Source of the DNA: Azospirillum sp. TSH64
GTDB lineage: Bacteria > Pseudomonadota > Alphaproteobacteria > Azospirillales > Azospirillaceae
Assembly (NCBI RefSeq): GCF_003116035.1
Contig: NZ_LGQW01000015.1
Span: 5,530,789 to 5,594,788 of the forward strand
DNA: 64,000 bases
Reading direction: 5' to 3'
The notes under the pieces were generated by a model that was not told the DNA's origin, did not search any database, and was given only the letters and a program-made list of their open reading frames with translations. Below, in pieces: positions 24,554 through 33,786 of this stretch. Made by a program: the position numbers and the translations under genes. Position 1 is the first letter of the stretch. Each line of letters starts with the position of its first letter.

Positions 24554-27217
24554 ATGAGGCCCAAGGGGAGGCCCATGGCGATCCGCGGCGCGCGGACCGC
24601 GGTCTTGCGGCTGCTGGCGATCCTCCTGCTGTCGCTTCTGGCCGGCGACCCGGCGGCGGCGATCAACACCCCGGTGCCGGCCCCGCTTCCGGAGGCCGGC
24701 CCCCGCCCGGCCGAGATCCGGGTGACGCTGGACAACAATTACCCGCCCTACAGCTTCCACACGCCGGACGGCACCCATGTCGGCATCGTCAGGGACATGT
24801 GGATGCTGTGGTCGCAGAAGACCGGCATCCCGGTGCGGATGATGCCGCTCGACTGGGGGCTTGCCCGGCAGGCGATGGACAAGGGCGACGCCGACGTCAT
24901 CGAGACCATCTTCCGCAACAGCGCCCGCGAGGCGATCTACGACTTCTCCAAGCCCTATGCCCGCGTCGACGTGCCGATCTGGTTCAGCGCCGACCTCAGC
25001 GGCATCACCGGGGTGGAGTCGCTGCGCGCCTTCACGGTCGGGGTGAAGGACAGCGATTTCTGCATCGAATGGCTGACCGACCAGGGCATCACCGCCTTCC
25101 AGCGCTATCCCGGTTTCGAGGCAATGGTCGATGCCGCCTCGCGCCAGGAAACCCGCGTCTTCTGCATGGACGACCCCTCGGCCCGCTATTACATGACCAA
25201 GCGCGGGGTGCAGGGGCGCTTCCGCTACACCGAACCGCTCTACACCGGCGAACTGCACTGGGCGGTGCGCAAGGGCAACGCCGCCCTGTTCCGCCTGATC
25301 GCCGACGGTTTCGCCCGCATCGCCCCGGAGGAGCGCAAGGCGGTGGAGGAGCGCTGGCTCGGCCGCCCCCTCACCGGCATGGTCAGCCCGCAGACGATGG
25401 ACCTGCTGGTCAAGCTGCTGGCCGGGGTGGCCGTCCTGGGCGCCGGGGCTCTGGTCTGGGTCCTGCTGCTGCGCCGGCAGGTCGAAAGCAAGACCGAGAG
25501 CCTGCGCACCGCCGTCACCGCCCTGACCGCCAGCGAGGAGCGCGTCCGTACCATCTTCGACAGCGTCACCGACGCCATCTTCATCCACGATCTGGACGGC
25601 GGCTCCATCCTGGAGGTCAACCGCCGGATGCGGGAGATGTACCGGGTGGAGGGCGTCCCGCTGTCCGACCTCACCGTCGAGAAGCTCAGCTCCGGCGTGC
25701 CGCCCTACACGCGGGGCGACGCCGCCGCCCGGATCCACAAGGCGGCGGACGGCGAACCGCAGCTGTTCGAATGGCATGCCCGCCGGCTGGACGGGTCGCT
25801 GTTCTGGGCGGAGGTCAGCATGCGGCGCGCCGTGATCGACGGCAACGACCGCCGGCTGCTGGTCCTGGTCCGCGACATCACCGAGCGCAAGGCGGCGCAG
25901 GAACGGATGGAGTATCTGTCGCGCCACGACGCGCTGACCCTGCTGCCCAACCGCATCCTTGTGCAGGACCGCACCGAGCAGGCCCTGGCCCGGTCCGAGC
26001 GCAACGGCCGGCTGGTGGCGCTGGTCGCCTGCGGGCTGGACCGTTTCAAGACGGTGAACGACAGCCTGGGCCACGCCGTCGGCGACGCGCTGCTGCGCGC
26101 GGTGGCGGACCGGCTGAAGGCGGCGGTGCGCGAGACCGACACGGTCAGCCGCGGCGGCGGCGACGAGTTCATCCTGCTGCTGTCCGGCAAGCCCGACATC
26201 GACACGGTGGTGGAAACCGTCGCCTCCCTGCACGAGGCGATGGCCGCCCCCTTCCAGGTCGGCGGGCAGGAACTGATCCTCACCCTGTCGTCGGGCGTGG
26301 CCATGGCCCCGGCCGACGGGAAGGATTTCGCCACCCTGCTGAAGAACGCCGACACCGCGCTCCACCATGCCAAGGCGGCCGGCCGCGACACCCACCGCTT
26401 CTATGCCGAGGCGATGAACGCCGAGGCGGTGGCCCATCTGTCCACCCGCAGCGGCCTGCGCCGCGCGCTGGAGCGGGGGGAGTTCCTGATCCATTACCAG
26501 CCGCAGGTCAGCCTGGAGACCGGCGCCGTGACCGGTGCCGAGGCGCTGGTGCGCTGGAACCACCCGGACAAGGGCATGGTCCCGCCCGGCGATTTCATCC
26601 CGATCGCCGAGGACAGCGGCCTGATCGTGCCGATCGGCGCCTGGGTGCTGACCGAGGCCTGCCGGCAGGCGGCGCAGTGGCATACCCAGGGGTTGCCGCT
26701 GTCGGTGGCGGTCAATTTGTCGGCCTTGCAGCTTCAGCGCGGCGACCTCGTGGCCACGGTGACGCGGGCGCTGACCGACAGCGGGCTCGACCCGCTTCTG
26801 CTGGAGCTGGAGCTGACCGAATCGATGCTGATCCAGAACACCGACCTGGTGATGGACAATCTGCGCCGGATCAAGGCGATGGGGGTGCAGGTGTCGATCG
26901 ACGATTTCGGCACCGGCTATTCCAACCTGTCCTACATCGGCCGTCTGGCGGTGGACAAGCTGAAGATCGACCGCGGTTTCGTCGCCGACCTCACCCGCAA
27001 CCACGACAGCGCCAAGATCACCGCCGCCGTCATCCAGATGGCCCACAGCCTGAACCTGACCGCCGTGGCGGAGGGCGTGGAGGACGCCGAGACGCTGGAG
27101 GCCCTGCGTGGCCTGAACTGCGACTTCGCCCAGGGCTATTTCCTCGGCCGCCCCGGCCCCGCCGAGGCGGTGGAGCGCGCCGCCCGGCAGGTGAACCCGT
27201 TCAAGGTCGGGGTTTAG
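24554..27217 (+). CDS. Periplasmic-sensing PAS-GGDEF-EAL cyclic-di-GMP protein
   Basis: 887 residues. N-terminal signal/anchor, then a periplasmic solute-binding (SBP_bac_3) domain from about residue 54 (VTLDNNYPPYSF), a membrane helix about 283-305, PAS (about 325-440), GGDEF and EAL. The active site GGDEF is intact at about 535 and is preceded by an RETD inhibitory site five residues before. The EAL domain has EALVRW, DDFGTGYS and KIDRGFV. So both synthesis and breakdown of c-di-GMP look possible, gated by an amino-acid-like ligand. ATG 24575 (after GGGGAGG) is an alternative start. Confidence 0.92.
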   Translation: MRPKGRPMAIRGARTAVLRLLAILLLSLLAGDPAAAINTPVPAPLPEAGPRPAEIRVTLDNNYPPYSFHTPDGTHVGIVRDMWMLWSQKTGIPVRMMPLDWGLARQAMDKGDADVIETIFRNSAREAIYDFSKPYARVDVPIWFSADLSGITGVESLRAFTVGVKDSDFCIEWLTDQGITAFQRYPGFEAMVDAASRQETRVFCMDDPSARYYMTKRGVQGRFRYTEPLYTGELHWAVRKGNAALFRLIADGFARIAPEERKAVEERWLGRPLTGMVSPQTMDLLVKLLAGVAVLGAGALVWVLLLRRQVESKTESLRTAVTALTASEERVRTIFDSVTDAIFIHDLDGGSILEVNRRMREMYRVEGVPLSDLTVEKLSSGVPPYTRGDAAARIHKAADGEPQLFEWHARRLDGSLFWAEVSMRRAVIDGNDRRLLVLVRDITERKAAQERMEYLSRHDALTLLPNRILVQDRTEQALARSERNGRLVALVACGLDRFKTVNDSLGHAVGDALLRAVADRLKAAVRETDTVSRGGGDEFILLLSGKPDIDTVVETVASLHEAMAAPFQVGGQELILTLSSGVAMAPADGKDFATLLKNADTALHHAKAAGRDTHRFYAEAMNAEAVAHLSTRSGLRRALERGEFLIHYQPQVSLETGAVTGAEALVRWNHPDKGMVPPGDFIPIAEDSGLIVPIGAWVLTEACRQAAQWHTQGLPLSVAVNLSALQLQRGDLVATVTRALTDSGLDPLLLELELTESMLIQNTDLVMDNLRRIKAMGVQVSIDDFGTGYSNLSYIGRLAVDKLKIDRGFVADLTRNHDSAKITAAVIQMAHSLNLTAVAEGVEDAETLEALRGLNCDFAQGYFLGRPGPAEAVERAARQVNPFKVGV

Positions 27218-27247
27218 GCAGGGTCGGGGTGTAGGCAGCCCCTGTTT

Positions 27248-27721
27248 CTACAGGCCCTTCACCAGGGCGACGAGCTGGTCGAGTGCCGCGCCCCAGCCGT
27301 GATGGAAGCCCATCTCCTCATGCTGTGTCTTTGCCACCTCGTCCTTGTGGAAGGCGACGGCGGTGTAGAGCGTGCCGGCGGCCGACGGCTCGATGGTCAC
27401 GGACGCGGTCATGAAACCGCCGCCGGTGGGGCGGAAGCCCGGCCCCAGCGCATCGGTGAAGACCAGCCGCCGCTCGGGCTCCACGGCCAGGAAGCAGCCG
27501 GTGCTGTCGTTCCTCTCGCCGTTCGGCCCTTCCATCACCGTGCGGAACTTGCCGCCGGGCCGCAGGTCGATCTCGCAGGCGGTGGTGCGCCAGGGCGCCG
27601 GCGTGAACCACTTCATCAGCAGCTCCGGCTCGGTCCAGGCCCGCCAGACCAGACGCGGCGGCACCGCGACCTCGCGCTTCAGTTCAAGGTCGAGCTGCGG
27701 ATTGAAATCCATAGCGGTCAT
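27248..27721 (-). CDS. SRPBCC / AHSA1-domain protein
   Basis: 157 residues of the START-like AHSA1 family: REVAVPPRLVWRAWTEPELLMKWFTPAPW, then DLRPGGKFRTVM, then HHGWGAALDQL. A small hydrophobic-pocket protein of unknown ligand. The ATG overlaps the stop of the ArsR gene (ATGA). The ArsR plus AHSA1 pair is common in bacteria, often with a glyoxalase-like protein. Confidence 0.9.
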   Translation of the reverse strand: MTAMDFNPQLDLELKREVAVPPRLVWRAWTEPELLMKWFTPAPWRTTACEIDLRPGGKFRTVMEGPNGERNDSTGCFLAVEPERRLVFTDALGPGFRPTGGGFMTASVTIEPSAAGTLYTAVAFHKDEVAKTQHEEMGFHHGWGAALDQLVALVKGL

Positions 27722-28056
27722 GGTGTCCCGTCCTCCCGTTCGTTCAGGTCCAGCACGAGGCTGTCCAGCTGGTCGAGCCGTTTGGTCCAGAGGCTCCGCT
27801 GGGCGTCCAGCCAGCGTTCCGCAGCCGTCAGCGCCTCCGGCTTCAGCGTGCAGGTGCGCACCCGGCCGACCTTCCGCGTTTCGACGAGTCCGCTCTCCTC
27901 CAGCATCTTCAAGTGCTGGAGAAAGCTCGGCAAAGCCATGTCGAAGGGTTTTGCGAGGTCGCCCACCGTCGCCGGGCCACGCCCGAGCGCCTGGACGACC
28001 GCCCGGCGCGTGGGGTCCGCCAGCGCACGGAAGGTCAGGTCGAGTGCCGCATCCAT
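27718..28056 (-). CDS. ArsR-family transcriptional regulator
   Basis: A 112-residue winged-helix repressor: FRALADPTRRAVVQAL, recognition helix region LPSFLQHLKMLEESGLVE, wing RKVGRVRTCTL. No metal-binding cysteine cluster of the ELCVCD type is seen, so it probably does not sense metals. It is translationally coupled to the AHSA1 protein and probably controls its own operon. Confidence 0.9.
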   Translation of the reverse strand: MDAALDLTFRALADPTRRAVVQALGRGPATVGDLAKPFDMALPSFLQHLKMLEESGLVETRKVGRVRTCTLKPEALTAAERWLDAQRSLWTKRLDQLDSLVLDLNEREDGTP

Positions 28057-28107
28057 GACGTCACCCTACCGGCGATGAACACTTAGGTCAACGCCTAACT
28101 ATTGCCG

Positions 28108-28431
28108 TCATGCCGGCCCGCTCGCCATGTGCAGGCTGATCACCCCGGCGACGATCAGGAGGATGCCGACAACCTTCATCACCGTCAGCGATTCGCCGAA
28201 CACGAAGACGCCGATGGCGGCGATGGCGGCGGTGCCGGTCGCCGACCAGATCGCATAGGCGATGCCGACCTCCATGCTGCGCAGCGCCTTGGCCAGCAGC
28301 AGGAAGGCGATGCCGTAGCACACCACCACGACCGCCGCCGGGCCGAGCCGCGTCATCCCGTCCGACATCTTCATCGCCGACGTGCCGACGACCTCGAACA
28401 GGATCGCCACCACCAGATACAGCCAGCTCAT
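28108..28431 (-). CDS. Small multidrug resistance (SMR) family transporter
   Basis: 107 residues with four membrane helices. WLYLVVAILFEVVGTSAMK carries the essential membrane glutamate (E13, equal to E14 of EmrE), and GIAYAIWSATGTA and GESLTVMKVVGILLIV are typical SMR blocks. It works as a dimer exchanging protons for cationic compounds. It resembles the EmrE/SugE group; the substrate is not deducible. The ATG is at 28431. Confidence 0.92.
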   Translation of the reverse strand: MSWLYLVVAILFEVVGTSAMKMSDGMTRLGPAAVVVVCYGIAFLLLAKALRSMEVGIAYAIWSATGTAAIAAIGVFVFGESLTVMKVVGILLIVAGVISLHMASGPA

Positions 28432-28646
28432 CGCGCCGAAACCCCGCCAACTCCCGCAAGGCCGATTCCGCGGGGGGCGCAGGATGGACCGGGCGAAAGG
28501 GTGCCGCAAGACCCACCAAAGACGTCCCCCGCCGGACATCCGTGCCAGCCGGGCCGGACGCCCAAGGTTGACGCCACGCCCGGCCGGCCCTAGGGTCTTT
28601 GCCCTCATTCCCAACTTTATCTTTGTGGTTTCGAAAGGGTCCGACG

Positions 28647-30215
28647 ATGACCGGCGAACGGGATCTGGCGTTGCAGGCGAAGGCATGGCCGTTCGAGGAG
28701 GCGCGCAAACTGGTCGCACGCTTCGCGAAAGCTCCGCCCGCCAAAGGCTATGTCCTGTTCGAGACCGGTTACGGTCCGTCGGGCCTGCCCCATCTCGGCA
28801 CCTTCGGCGAGGTGGCGCGCACCAGCATGGTGCGCCACGCCTTCCAGACCATGAGCGACATTCCGACCAAGCTGTTCTGCTTCTCGGACGACATGGACGG
28901 GCTGCGCAAGGTGCCCGACAACATCCCCAACAAGGAGATGGTGGCGGCCAATATCGGCAAGCCGCTGACCCAGGTGCCCGATCCCTTCGGCACGCATGAC
29001 AGCTTCGGCGCCCACAACAACGCCCGGCTGCGCGCCTTCCTCGACAGCTTCGGCTTCGAGTACGAGTTCCAGTCCTCCACCGACTGGTACAAGTCGGGCC
29101 GCTTCGACGAGGCGCTGCTGGGCATCCTGCGCCATTACGACGAGGTGATGGCGGTGATGCTGCCCACGCTCGGTGCGGAGCGTCAGGCCACCTACAGCCC
29201 CTTCCTGCCGGTTTCCCCATCGACCGGTCGGGTCCTCCAGGTGCCGATGCTGGAGCGCAACGTCGAGGCCGGCACCATCGTCTTCGAGGACGAGGACGGC
29301 AGGAAGGTGGAACTGCCGGTCACCGGCGGCCATGTGAAGCTGCAATGGAAGCCCGACTGGGGCATGCGCTGGTTCGGCCTGGGCGTCGATTACGAGATGT
29401 ACGGCAAGGACCTGATCCCGTCGGCCGATCTCGCCGGCAAGATCTGCAAAATCCTCGGCGGCACCCCGCCGGAAGGCTTCAATTACGAGCTGTTCCTCGA
29501 CGACAAGGGCCAGAAGATTTCCAAGTCGAAGGGCAACGGCCTGACGATGGAGGAATGGCTGGCCTACGCGCCGCAGGAAAGCCTCGCCCTCTACATGTTC
29601 CAGAAGCCGAAGTCGGCCAAGCGCCTCTATTTCGACGTCATCCCGCGCGCCGTCGACGAGTATCTGACCTTCGTCGACAGGGTCCATGGCGAGGAGCCGG
29701 CGAAGAAGCTGGAGAACCCGGCCTGGCACATCCACAACGGCAAGCCGCCGGCGGTGCGCTCCGACGTGTCGTTCAACCTGCTGCTCAATCTGGCCGGTGC
29801 GGCGAATGCCGAGACCAAGGACGCCATGTGGGGCTTCATCCGCCGCTACGCGCCCGACGCCACGCCGGAGAACAGCCCGTTCCTCGACAGCATGGTCGGC
29901 TATGCCGTGCGCTACTACCAGGATCAGGTCAAGCCGACCAAGCAGTTCCGCGCGCCGACTGACGCAGAGCGCGCGGCCTTGCAGGATCTGCTGGTCAAGC
30001 TCGACAGCGTGCCGGCCGACGCCCGCGCCGACGTCATCCAGAACGAGGTGTTCGAGGTCGGCAAGGCCCACGGCTTCACCGAGCTGCGCGCCTGGTTCCA
30101 GGCGCTGTACGAGGTGCTGCTGGGCCAGACCACCGGCCCGCGCATGGGCTCCTTCATCCAGCTTTACGGCATCGAGGAAACCAAGGCATTGATCCGCGAG
30201 AAGCTGGCGGCCTGA
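28647..30215 (+). CDS. lysS: Lysyl-tRNA synthetase, class I (archaeal type)
   Basis: 522 residues with class I signatures: PSGLPHLGT (HIGH motif, about 44-52) and KISKS at 290-294. It charges tRNA-Lys. Most bacteria use the unrelated class II enzyme; class I LysRS occurs in archaea, spirochaetes and part of the Alphaproteobacteria. ATG 28647 has AAGGG 7 nt upstream. A strong terminator follows at 30241. Confidence 0.95.
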   Translation: MTGERDLALQAKAWPFEEARKLVARFAKAPPAKGYVLFETGYGPSGLPHLGTFGEVARTSMVRHAFQTMSDIPTKLFCFSDDMDGLRKVPDNIPNKEMVAANIGKPLTQVPDPFGTHDSFGAHNNARLRAFLDSFGFEYEFQSSTDWYKSGRFDEALLGILRHYDEVMAVMLPTLGAERQATYSPFLPVSPSTGRVLQVPMLERNVEAGTIVFEDEDGRKVELPVTGGHVKLQWKPDWGMRWFGLGVDYEMYGKDLIPSADLAGKICKILGGTPPEGFNYELFLDDKGQKISKSKGNGLTMEEWLAYAPQESLALYMFQKPKSAKRLYFDVIPRAVDEYLTFVDRVHGEEPAKKLENPAWHIHNGKPPAVRSDVSFNLLLNLAGAANAETKDAMWGFIRRYAPDATPENSPFLDSMVGYAVRYYQDQVKPTKQFRAPTDAERAALQDLLVKLDSVPADARADVIQNEVFEVGKAHGFTELRAWFQALYEVLLGQTTGPRMGSFIQLYGIEETKALIREKLAA

Positions 30216-30240
30216 CGCTGCGGTCCGCATCGGATGGGGA

Positions 30241-30275
30241 AAGGGGGGTGTCGCGAGACGCCCCCCTTTTTCGTT
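30241..30275 (+). terminator. Intrinsic terminator of lysS
   Basis: GGGGGGTGTC (30243-30252) pairs with GACGCCCCCC (30257-30266; one T-G) around GCGA, followed by TTTTT. Textbook rho-independent terminator. Confidence 0.92.
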
Positions 30276-30483
30276 TGCGAACATTCACAGGCGCGATGAT
30301 TTTCAAATTTGACCGTTCGCCCAACCCGCAAGCGGCAAATTGCCCATGAAACGGGCAGAAAACTGCCTCCCCGCATAGGGGCTGGGCAAACCAAACTCTA
30401 TTCCATACCGCGCTATGCGGATGTCGCACCGCACCAATACGAAAACCGTGGTACCGCTAACACGGCTGTGGGCTTAAACTCCG

Positions 30484-30560
30484 CCTCGTTACTGCATTTT
30501 GCAGTGCGTTTCCTCCCTAGACTAAAGGCCGCGCCCATTTGGGACGCGGCCCTTTTTTTT
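30484..30560 (+). ncRNA. Small regulatory RNA, MmgR/alpha-r8-like (copy 1)
   Basis: There is no ORF in this gap, yet it ends in a strong terminator: GGCCGCG-CCC-ATTT-GGG-a-CGCGGCC (30527-30551) and eight T. Upstream are a 5' hairpin ACTGCA-TTT-TGCAGT (30491-30505) and the unpaired decamer TTTCCTCCCT (30509-30518). From memory, alphaproteobacterial alpha-r8 RNAs such as MmgR of Sinorhizobium are about 77 nt and share this decamer and layout. TTAAAC at 30474-30479 may be the -10 box. The 5' end is estimated. CCUCCC can pair with ribosome-binding sites of target mRNAs. Confidence 0.75.
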
Positions 30561-30708
30561 GCCCGCAGCACCCCTTCCCTTCCCAGTCCCGTCCCCCCTG
30601 TGACGGCCGTCACAGCCAGGATAGATAAAATGCCGGATAAATTGTTCCGGTAACCGCGACCGGCCCACTCGCCGGCCGGCTGGGATGCACCGGGAGGGAG
30701 GGCGTGGG

Positions 30709-31617
30709 ATGACCGCCGATCAGCCGCCGTTCGAACGCCACCACCGCACGGCCCAGGCTCTGGTCAGCACCTTTCAGGAGGCGCTGGAGCCGCAATTCAC
30801 CGCCAAGGGCGTCCTGTCGCGCGAGGAATTCACCCGCGCCATGGGGTTGATGATGGCGCATTGGCCGTCGGTGCTGCCGCTGTTCGCCTCGATCTGCCAA
30901 TCCTGCACGGCGTCGAGTTGCGGCGGCTGCGGCGGCGGTTCCGGAACCATGGGGGAGGAGCCTCCGCAGATCGGGGCCGGCGGTCGCCGCCGCGACTTCG
31001 TCACCCGCCTGATGGTTTCGGCCCTGCGCACCCGGCTGCCCGACAGCATGGATCCGATCACCGGCGCCAGCTTTCCACAGGTGATCCTTCCCGGCCTGCA
31101 ATCGACCCTGACCGCCCTGTTCTACGAGAAGGAATGGGAAGCGATGAACGCCAGCGTCATCGCCCTGTTCAACCGGCTGGGGACCGACCGCGATGCCGAG
31201 GTCTGGCAGCGGCTGGCGCATGAGGAAACGCTGGCGGTGCTGGCCGACACGCCCTTCATCCGGGTGATGCTGCGCTTCCGGCAGTTCCACCAGCAGCGCC
31301 AGACCTTCATGCGGCGGATGACCGACCAGCTGCGCGAGCGCCATTTCGTCTTCGCCGAGGAGCATTTCCAGACATTGTTCGACGCGCTGTTCGGCCGGCT
31401 GCGCGACGGGCTGCGCACGGAACTGGGCCGCGCCCGCACCGACATCCAGTATGGCGAGGGCACGGCGGAGGCGCTGCTGCGCATCTTCGATCAGTTCGAC
31501 AAGCATCGGCAGGAGCAATCCGTGCCGGTCCGCGTGCTGGGCGGCCGGCAGATGCCGCGCCCGATGCTGGCGCAGCGCAGCATGCTGGGCAGCACCCCGG
31601 CGGCCAAGCGGCGCTGA
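30709..31617 (+). CDS. Uncharacterised protein with a cysteine cluster
   Basis: 302 residues, mostly helical by composition, with no signal peptide or membrane segment. A short CQSCTASSCGGCGGG run near residues 64-78 could bind metal, and the C-terminal region is rich in phenylalanine, arginine and glutamate (RFRQFHQQRQTFMRRM). GGAGG lies 7 nt before ATG 30709. It precedes the DUF2336 gene by 147 nt on the same strand. I recognise no family. Confidence 0.7.
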   Translation: MTADQPPFERHHRTAQALVSTFQEALEPQFTAKGVLSREEFTRAMGLMMAHWPSVLPLFASICQSCTASSCGGCGGGSGTMGEEPPQIGAGGRRRDFVTRLMVSALRTRLPDSMDPITGASFPQVILPGLQSTLTALFYEKEWEAMNASVIALFNRLGTDRDAEVWQRLAHEETLAVLADTPFIRVMLRFRQFHQQRQTFMRRMTDQLRERHFVFAEEHFQTLFDALFGRLRDGLRTELGRARTDIQYGEGTAEALLRIFDQFDKHRQEQSVPVRVLGGRQMPRPMLAQRSMLGSTPAAKRR

Positions 31618-31764
31618 GGTCCGCTGCAATTCCGGAGAGATATCACAGGGAGCACGGCCGCGGAATTAGGGGGCCGTTAACCAGGGGGGCGTTTCGATGG
31701 TCCGCATGATCCCACCGTTGCCGCTCCGCTTCGGCCGCGGCCCAACCACAAGGCTTCAGGTCCG

Positions 31765-32988
31765 GTGACAGCCCGGCGCTCCCCCTCCCGCCCCTCCGCC
31801 CATCTCCCGCCGGAGACGGAGTGCGGCGTCGCGCCCGAGCTGATGGACTATCTGTTCGCCGAGTCGCCGGCCCCGGTGCCGGAATCGCCCCCCGCTGCCG
31901 ACCCCCAGCCCGGACGCGGCATCGCCCGTCAGGTCGGCGACGTCCTGGTCGAATCGCGACTGGCCGGCATGGGCGATGCCGACGTGCGCTCCACCCTGGC
32001 CCGCAAGCTCTGCCGGCTGCTGCCCGACCTGCCGCCGGGCGGGGCCGACACCGTCAGCACCGTCGCGACCCGCGCGCTGGAGCAGCTGGCCCGCGACCAC
32101 ATCGTCCGCGTGCGCGAGGCGCTGGCGACGGCGATCAAGGACATCGCCTGCGCCCCGCCCTCGGTCGTGGCGACGCTGGCGCGCGATGTCGAACGCTCGG
32201 TGGCGGAGCCGGTGCTGCGCTGCTGTGCGGCGCTGGGCGACGAGGATCTGCTGGACATCGTCGCCGCCGCCCCGGCCGGCTGGGCGCTGTCGGCCATCGC
32301 CCGGCGCCACAGCATCGGCGCCGCCCTGTCCGACGCCATCGCCGGCAGCGGCCATGCCGAGGCGACCGGCATCCTGCTCGACAACAGCGGTGCGGTGATC
32401 GCCGAACCCACTCTGGAAGCGCTGGTGGAGCAGTCGGCCCACCATCCCGACTGGCGGGAAAAGCTGGCCCGCCGCCCGGCCCTGCCCCGCCGGCTGGCGC
32501 TGCGGCTGGCCGATTTCGTCGATCTGGCGGTGGTCGAGGCGTTGCGCCGCCGCGGCGATCTCGACGACGCCACGGTGGCGGAGATTGCCGCGACCACCCG
32601 CCGCCGCATCGACTGGGCCGAGGCGCCCGACTCGGCCGAGCCGCCGGAACGCCGCGCCGTCCGCCTGCACCGGCAGGGGAAGCTCGACGAAACGGCGCTC
32701 AGCGACGCGATGTCGTGGAACGAGACCGGCTTCGTGCGGGCGGCACTGACCTTGCGCGCCCGCGTGGCGCCGGAGGTGGTGGATCTGATCCTCGACGCCC
32801 ACGACCCGCAGGCGGTCACCGCGCTGGTCTGGCGCGCCGGCCTGTCGATGCGCTGCGCCATGCAGATCCAGGCGCGCGCCGCCGGCATCCACCCGCGGGC
32901 GATGCTGAACGCCCGGCAGGGCAGCGGCTTCCCGCTGTCCCCCGCCGAGATGGCCCGCCACCTGGAACGCTACGGCGTCGGGCCGTAA
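31765..32988 (+). CDS. DUF2336 domain protein
   Basis: 407 residues from GTG 31765. Repeated helical units (for example RVREALATAIKDIACAPPSVVATLARDVE and DEDLLDIVAAAPAGWALSAIARR) resemble the HEAT-like DUF2336 family found almost only in alphaproteobacteria. Such proteins are often linked to signalling or polar localisation, but no biochemical role is established. The last part (ALVWRAGLSMRCAMQIQ) is the conserved DUF2336 C-terminus. Confidence 0.82.
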   Translation: MTARRSPSRPSAHLPPETECGVAPELMDYLFAESPAPVPESPPAADPQPGRGIARQVGDVLVESRLAGMGDADVRSTLARKLCRLLPDLPPGGADTVSTVATRALEQLARDHIVRVREALATAIKDIACAPPSVVATLARDVERSVAEPVLRCCAALGDEDLLDIVAAAPAGWALSAIARRHSIGAALSDAIAGSGHAEATGILLDNSGAVIAEPTLEALVEQSAHHPDWREKLARRPALPRRLALRLADFVDLAVVEALRRRGDLDDATVAEIAATTRRRIDWAEAPDSAEPPERRAVRLHRQGKLDETALSDAMSWNETGFVRAALTLRARVAPEVVDLILDAHDPQAVTALVWRAGLSMRCAMQIQARAAGIHPRAMLNARQGSGFPLSPAEMARHLERYGVGP

Positions 32989-32991
32989 GGG

Positions 32992-33010
32992 GGGGGGCGA
33001 GGCGCCCCCC
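32992..33010. terminator. GC hairpin between convergent genes
   Basis: GGGGGGCG and CGCCCCCC pair around AGG between the ends of the DUF2336 gene and the minus-strand secreted protein. No T-tract on either strand; it may serve both directions. Confidence 0.45.
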
Positions 33011-33021
33011 GGAGACAGTCC

Positions 33022-33516
33022 TTACTGCACGCCGCCGCGCGGCATCGGCTGGCGCGGGGTGGCGCGGCCGGTGTGCGGGATCGGGGCGTCGGGCGACGGC
33101 TCCTTGTAATAGGGGCCGCGGTCGGTCGGGCCTTCCATCGCCTCGGCCGGGGTGACGATCTGCTCGCCGGTGCCGGCGTCGAAGGCGATCAGCGCCTGCT
33201 GGCGCACCTTCAGGCAGGCGTCGCGCTTGGCGGAGGTCTCCGCCGACTGCGTGCCGTCCAGCGTCACCAGCGGCAGCACCCAGCTGGAGCGCTGGTTGTC
33301 GGGGATCGAGGTGTAGACATAGTTGGTCAGCGGCCGGCAATAGGCGGCGCTGGCCTCCGCAGCCGGATCGGTGATCGGGGCGGCGGCCATGGCGGCGGTA
33401 TAATCGCCGACCGTCTGGGCCTGGGCGGCACCGGCGGCAAGGGCACCGGCGATGCCGGCGGCAAGCGCCAGCGACATGGTCAGACCGGGAATGAAACGGG
33501 CCACGAGCTTGGCCAT
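33022..33516 (-). CDS. Secreted protein of unknown function
   Basis: 164 residues with a signal peptide (hydrophobic LALAAGIAGALAAGAAQAQT, cleavage after AQA). The mature part has two cysteines (AAYCRPL and KRDACLKV) that could form a disulfide, and a proline-rich tail. ATG 33516 has GGAGA 6 nt upstream. No family recognised. Confidence 0.7.
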   Translation of the reverse strand: MAKLVARFIPGLTMSLALAAGIAGALAAGAAQAQTVGDYTAAMAAAPITDPAAEASAAYCRPLTNYVYTSIPDNQRSSWVLPLVTLDGTQSAETSAKRDACLKVRQQALIAFDAGTGEQIVTPAEAMEGPTDRGPYYKEPSPDAPIPHTGRATPRQPMPRGGVQ

Positions 33517-33786
33517 CTGCGCTCTCCTTCGACCATCTGCGAACAAGGTAAGGACCGGACGCGAACCATACGTATAAAGCCCAACGCTCCGGCGTTTGGA
33601 AAGGATCATCGGGGGTGCGACGCAACGCTGCAATGCTCCGCTTGCGGTCATGCTTGCCCTCCGCGACAAAACGCGCTACCTACGCTTCCGAAATCTCGGG
33701 GCGCTGGATCCCTAAGACGTTAGAATGACCAACGGTTCTAGTCTCCCGCTGAATGGGGGACGCTCAAACGTTTTAGGGAACGCTCC

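Noticed and set aside
24464..27046. 860-codon minus-strand frame opposite the GGDEF/EAL gene
   Set aside because: Antisense shadow; the plus-strand protein has intact catalytic motifs.
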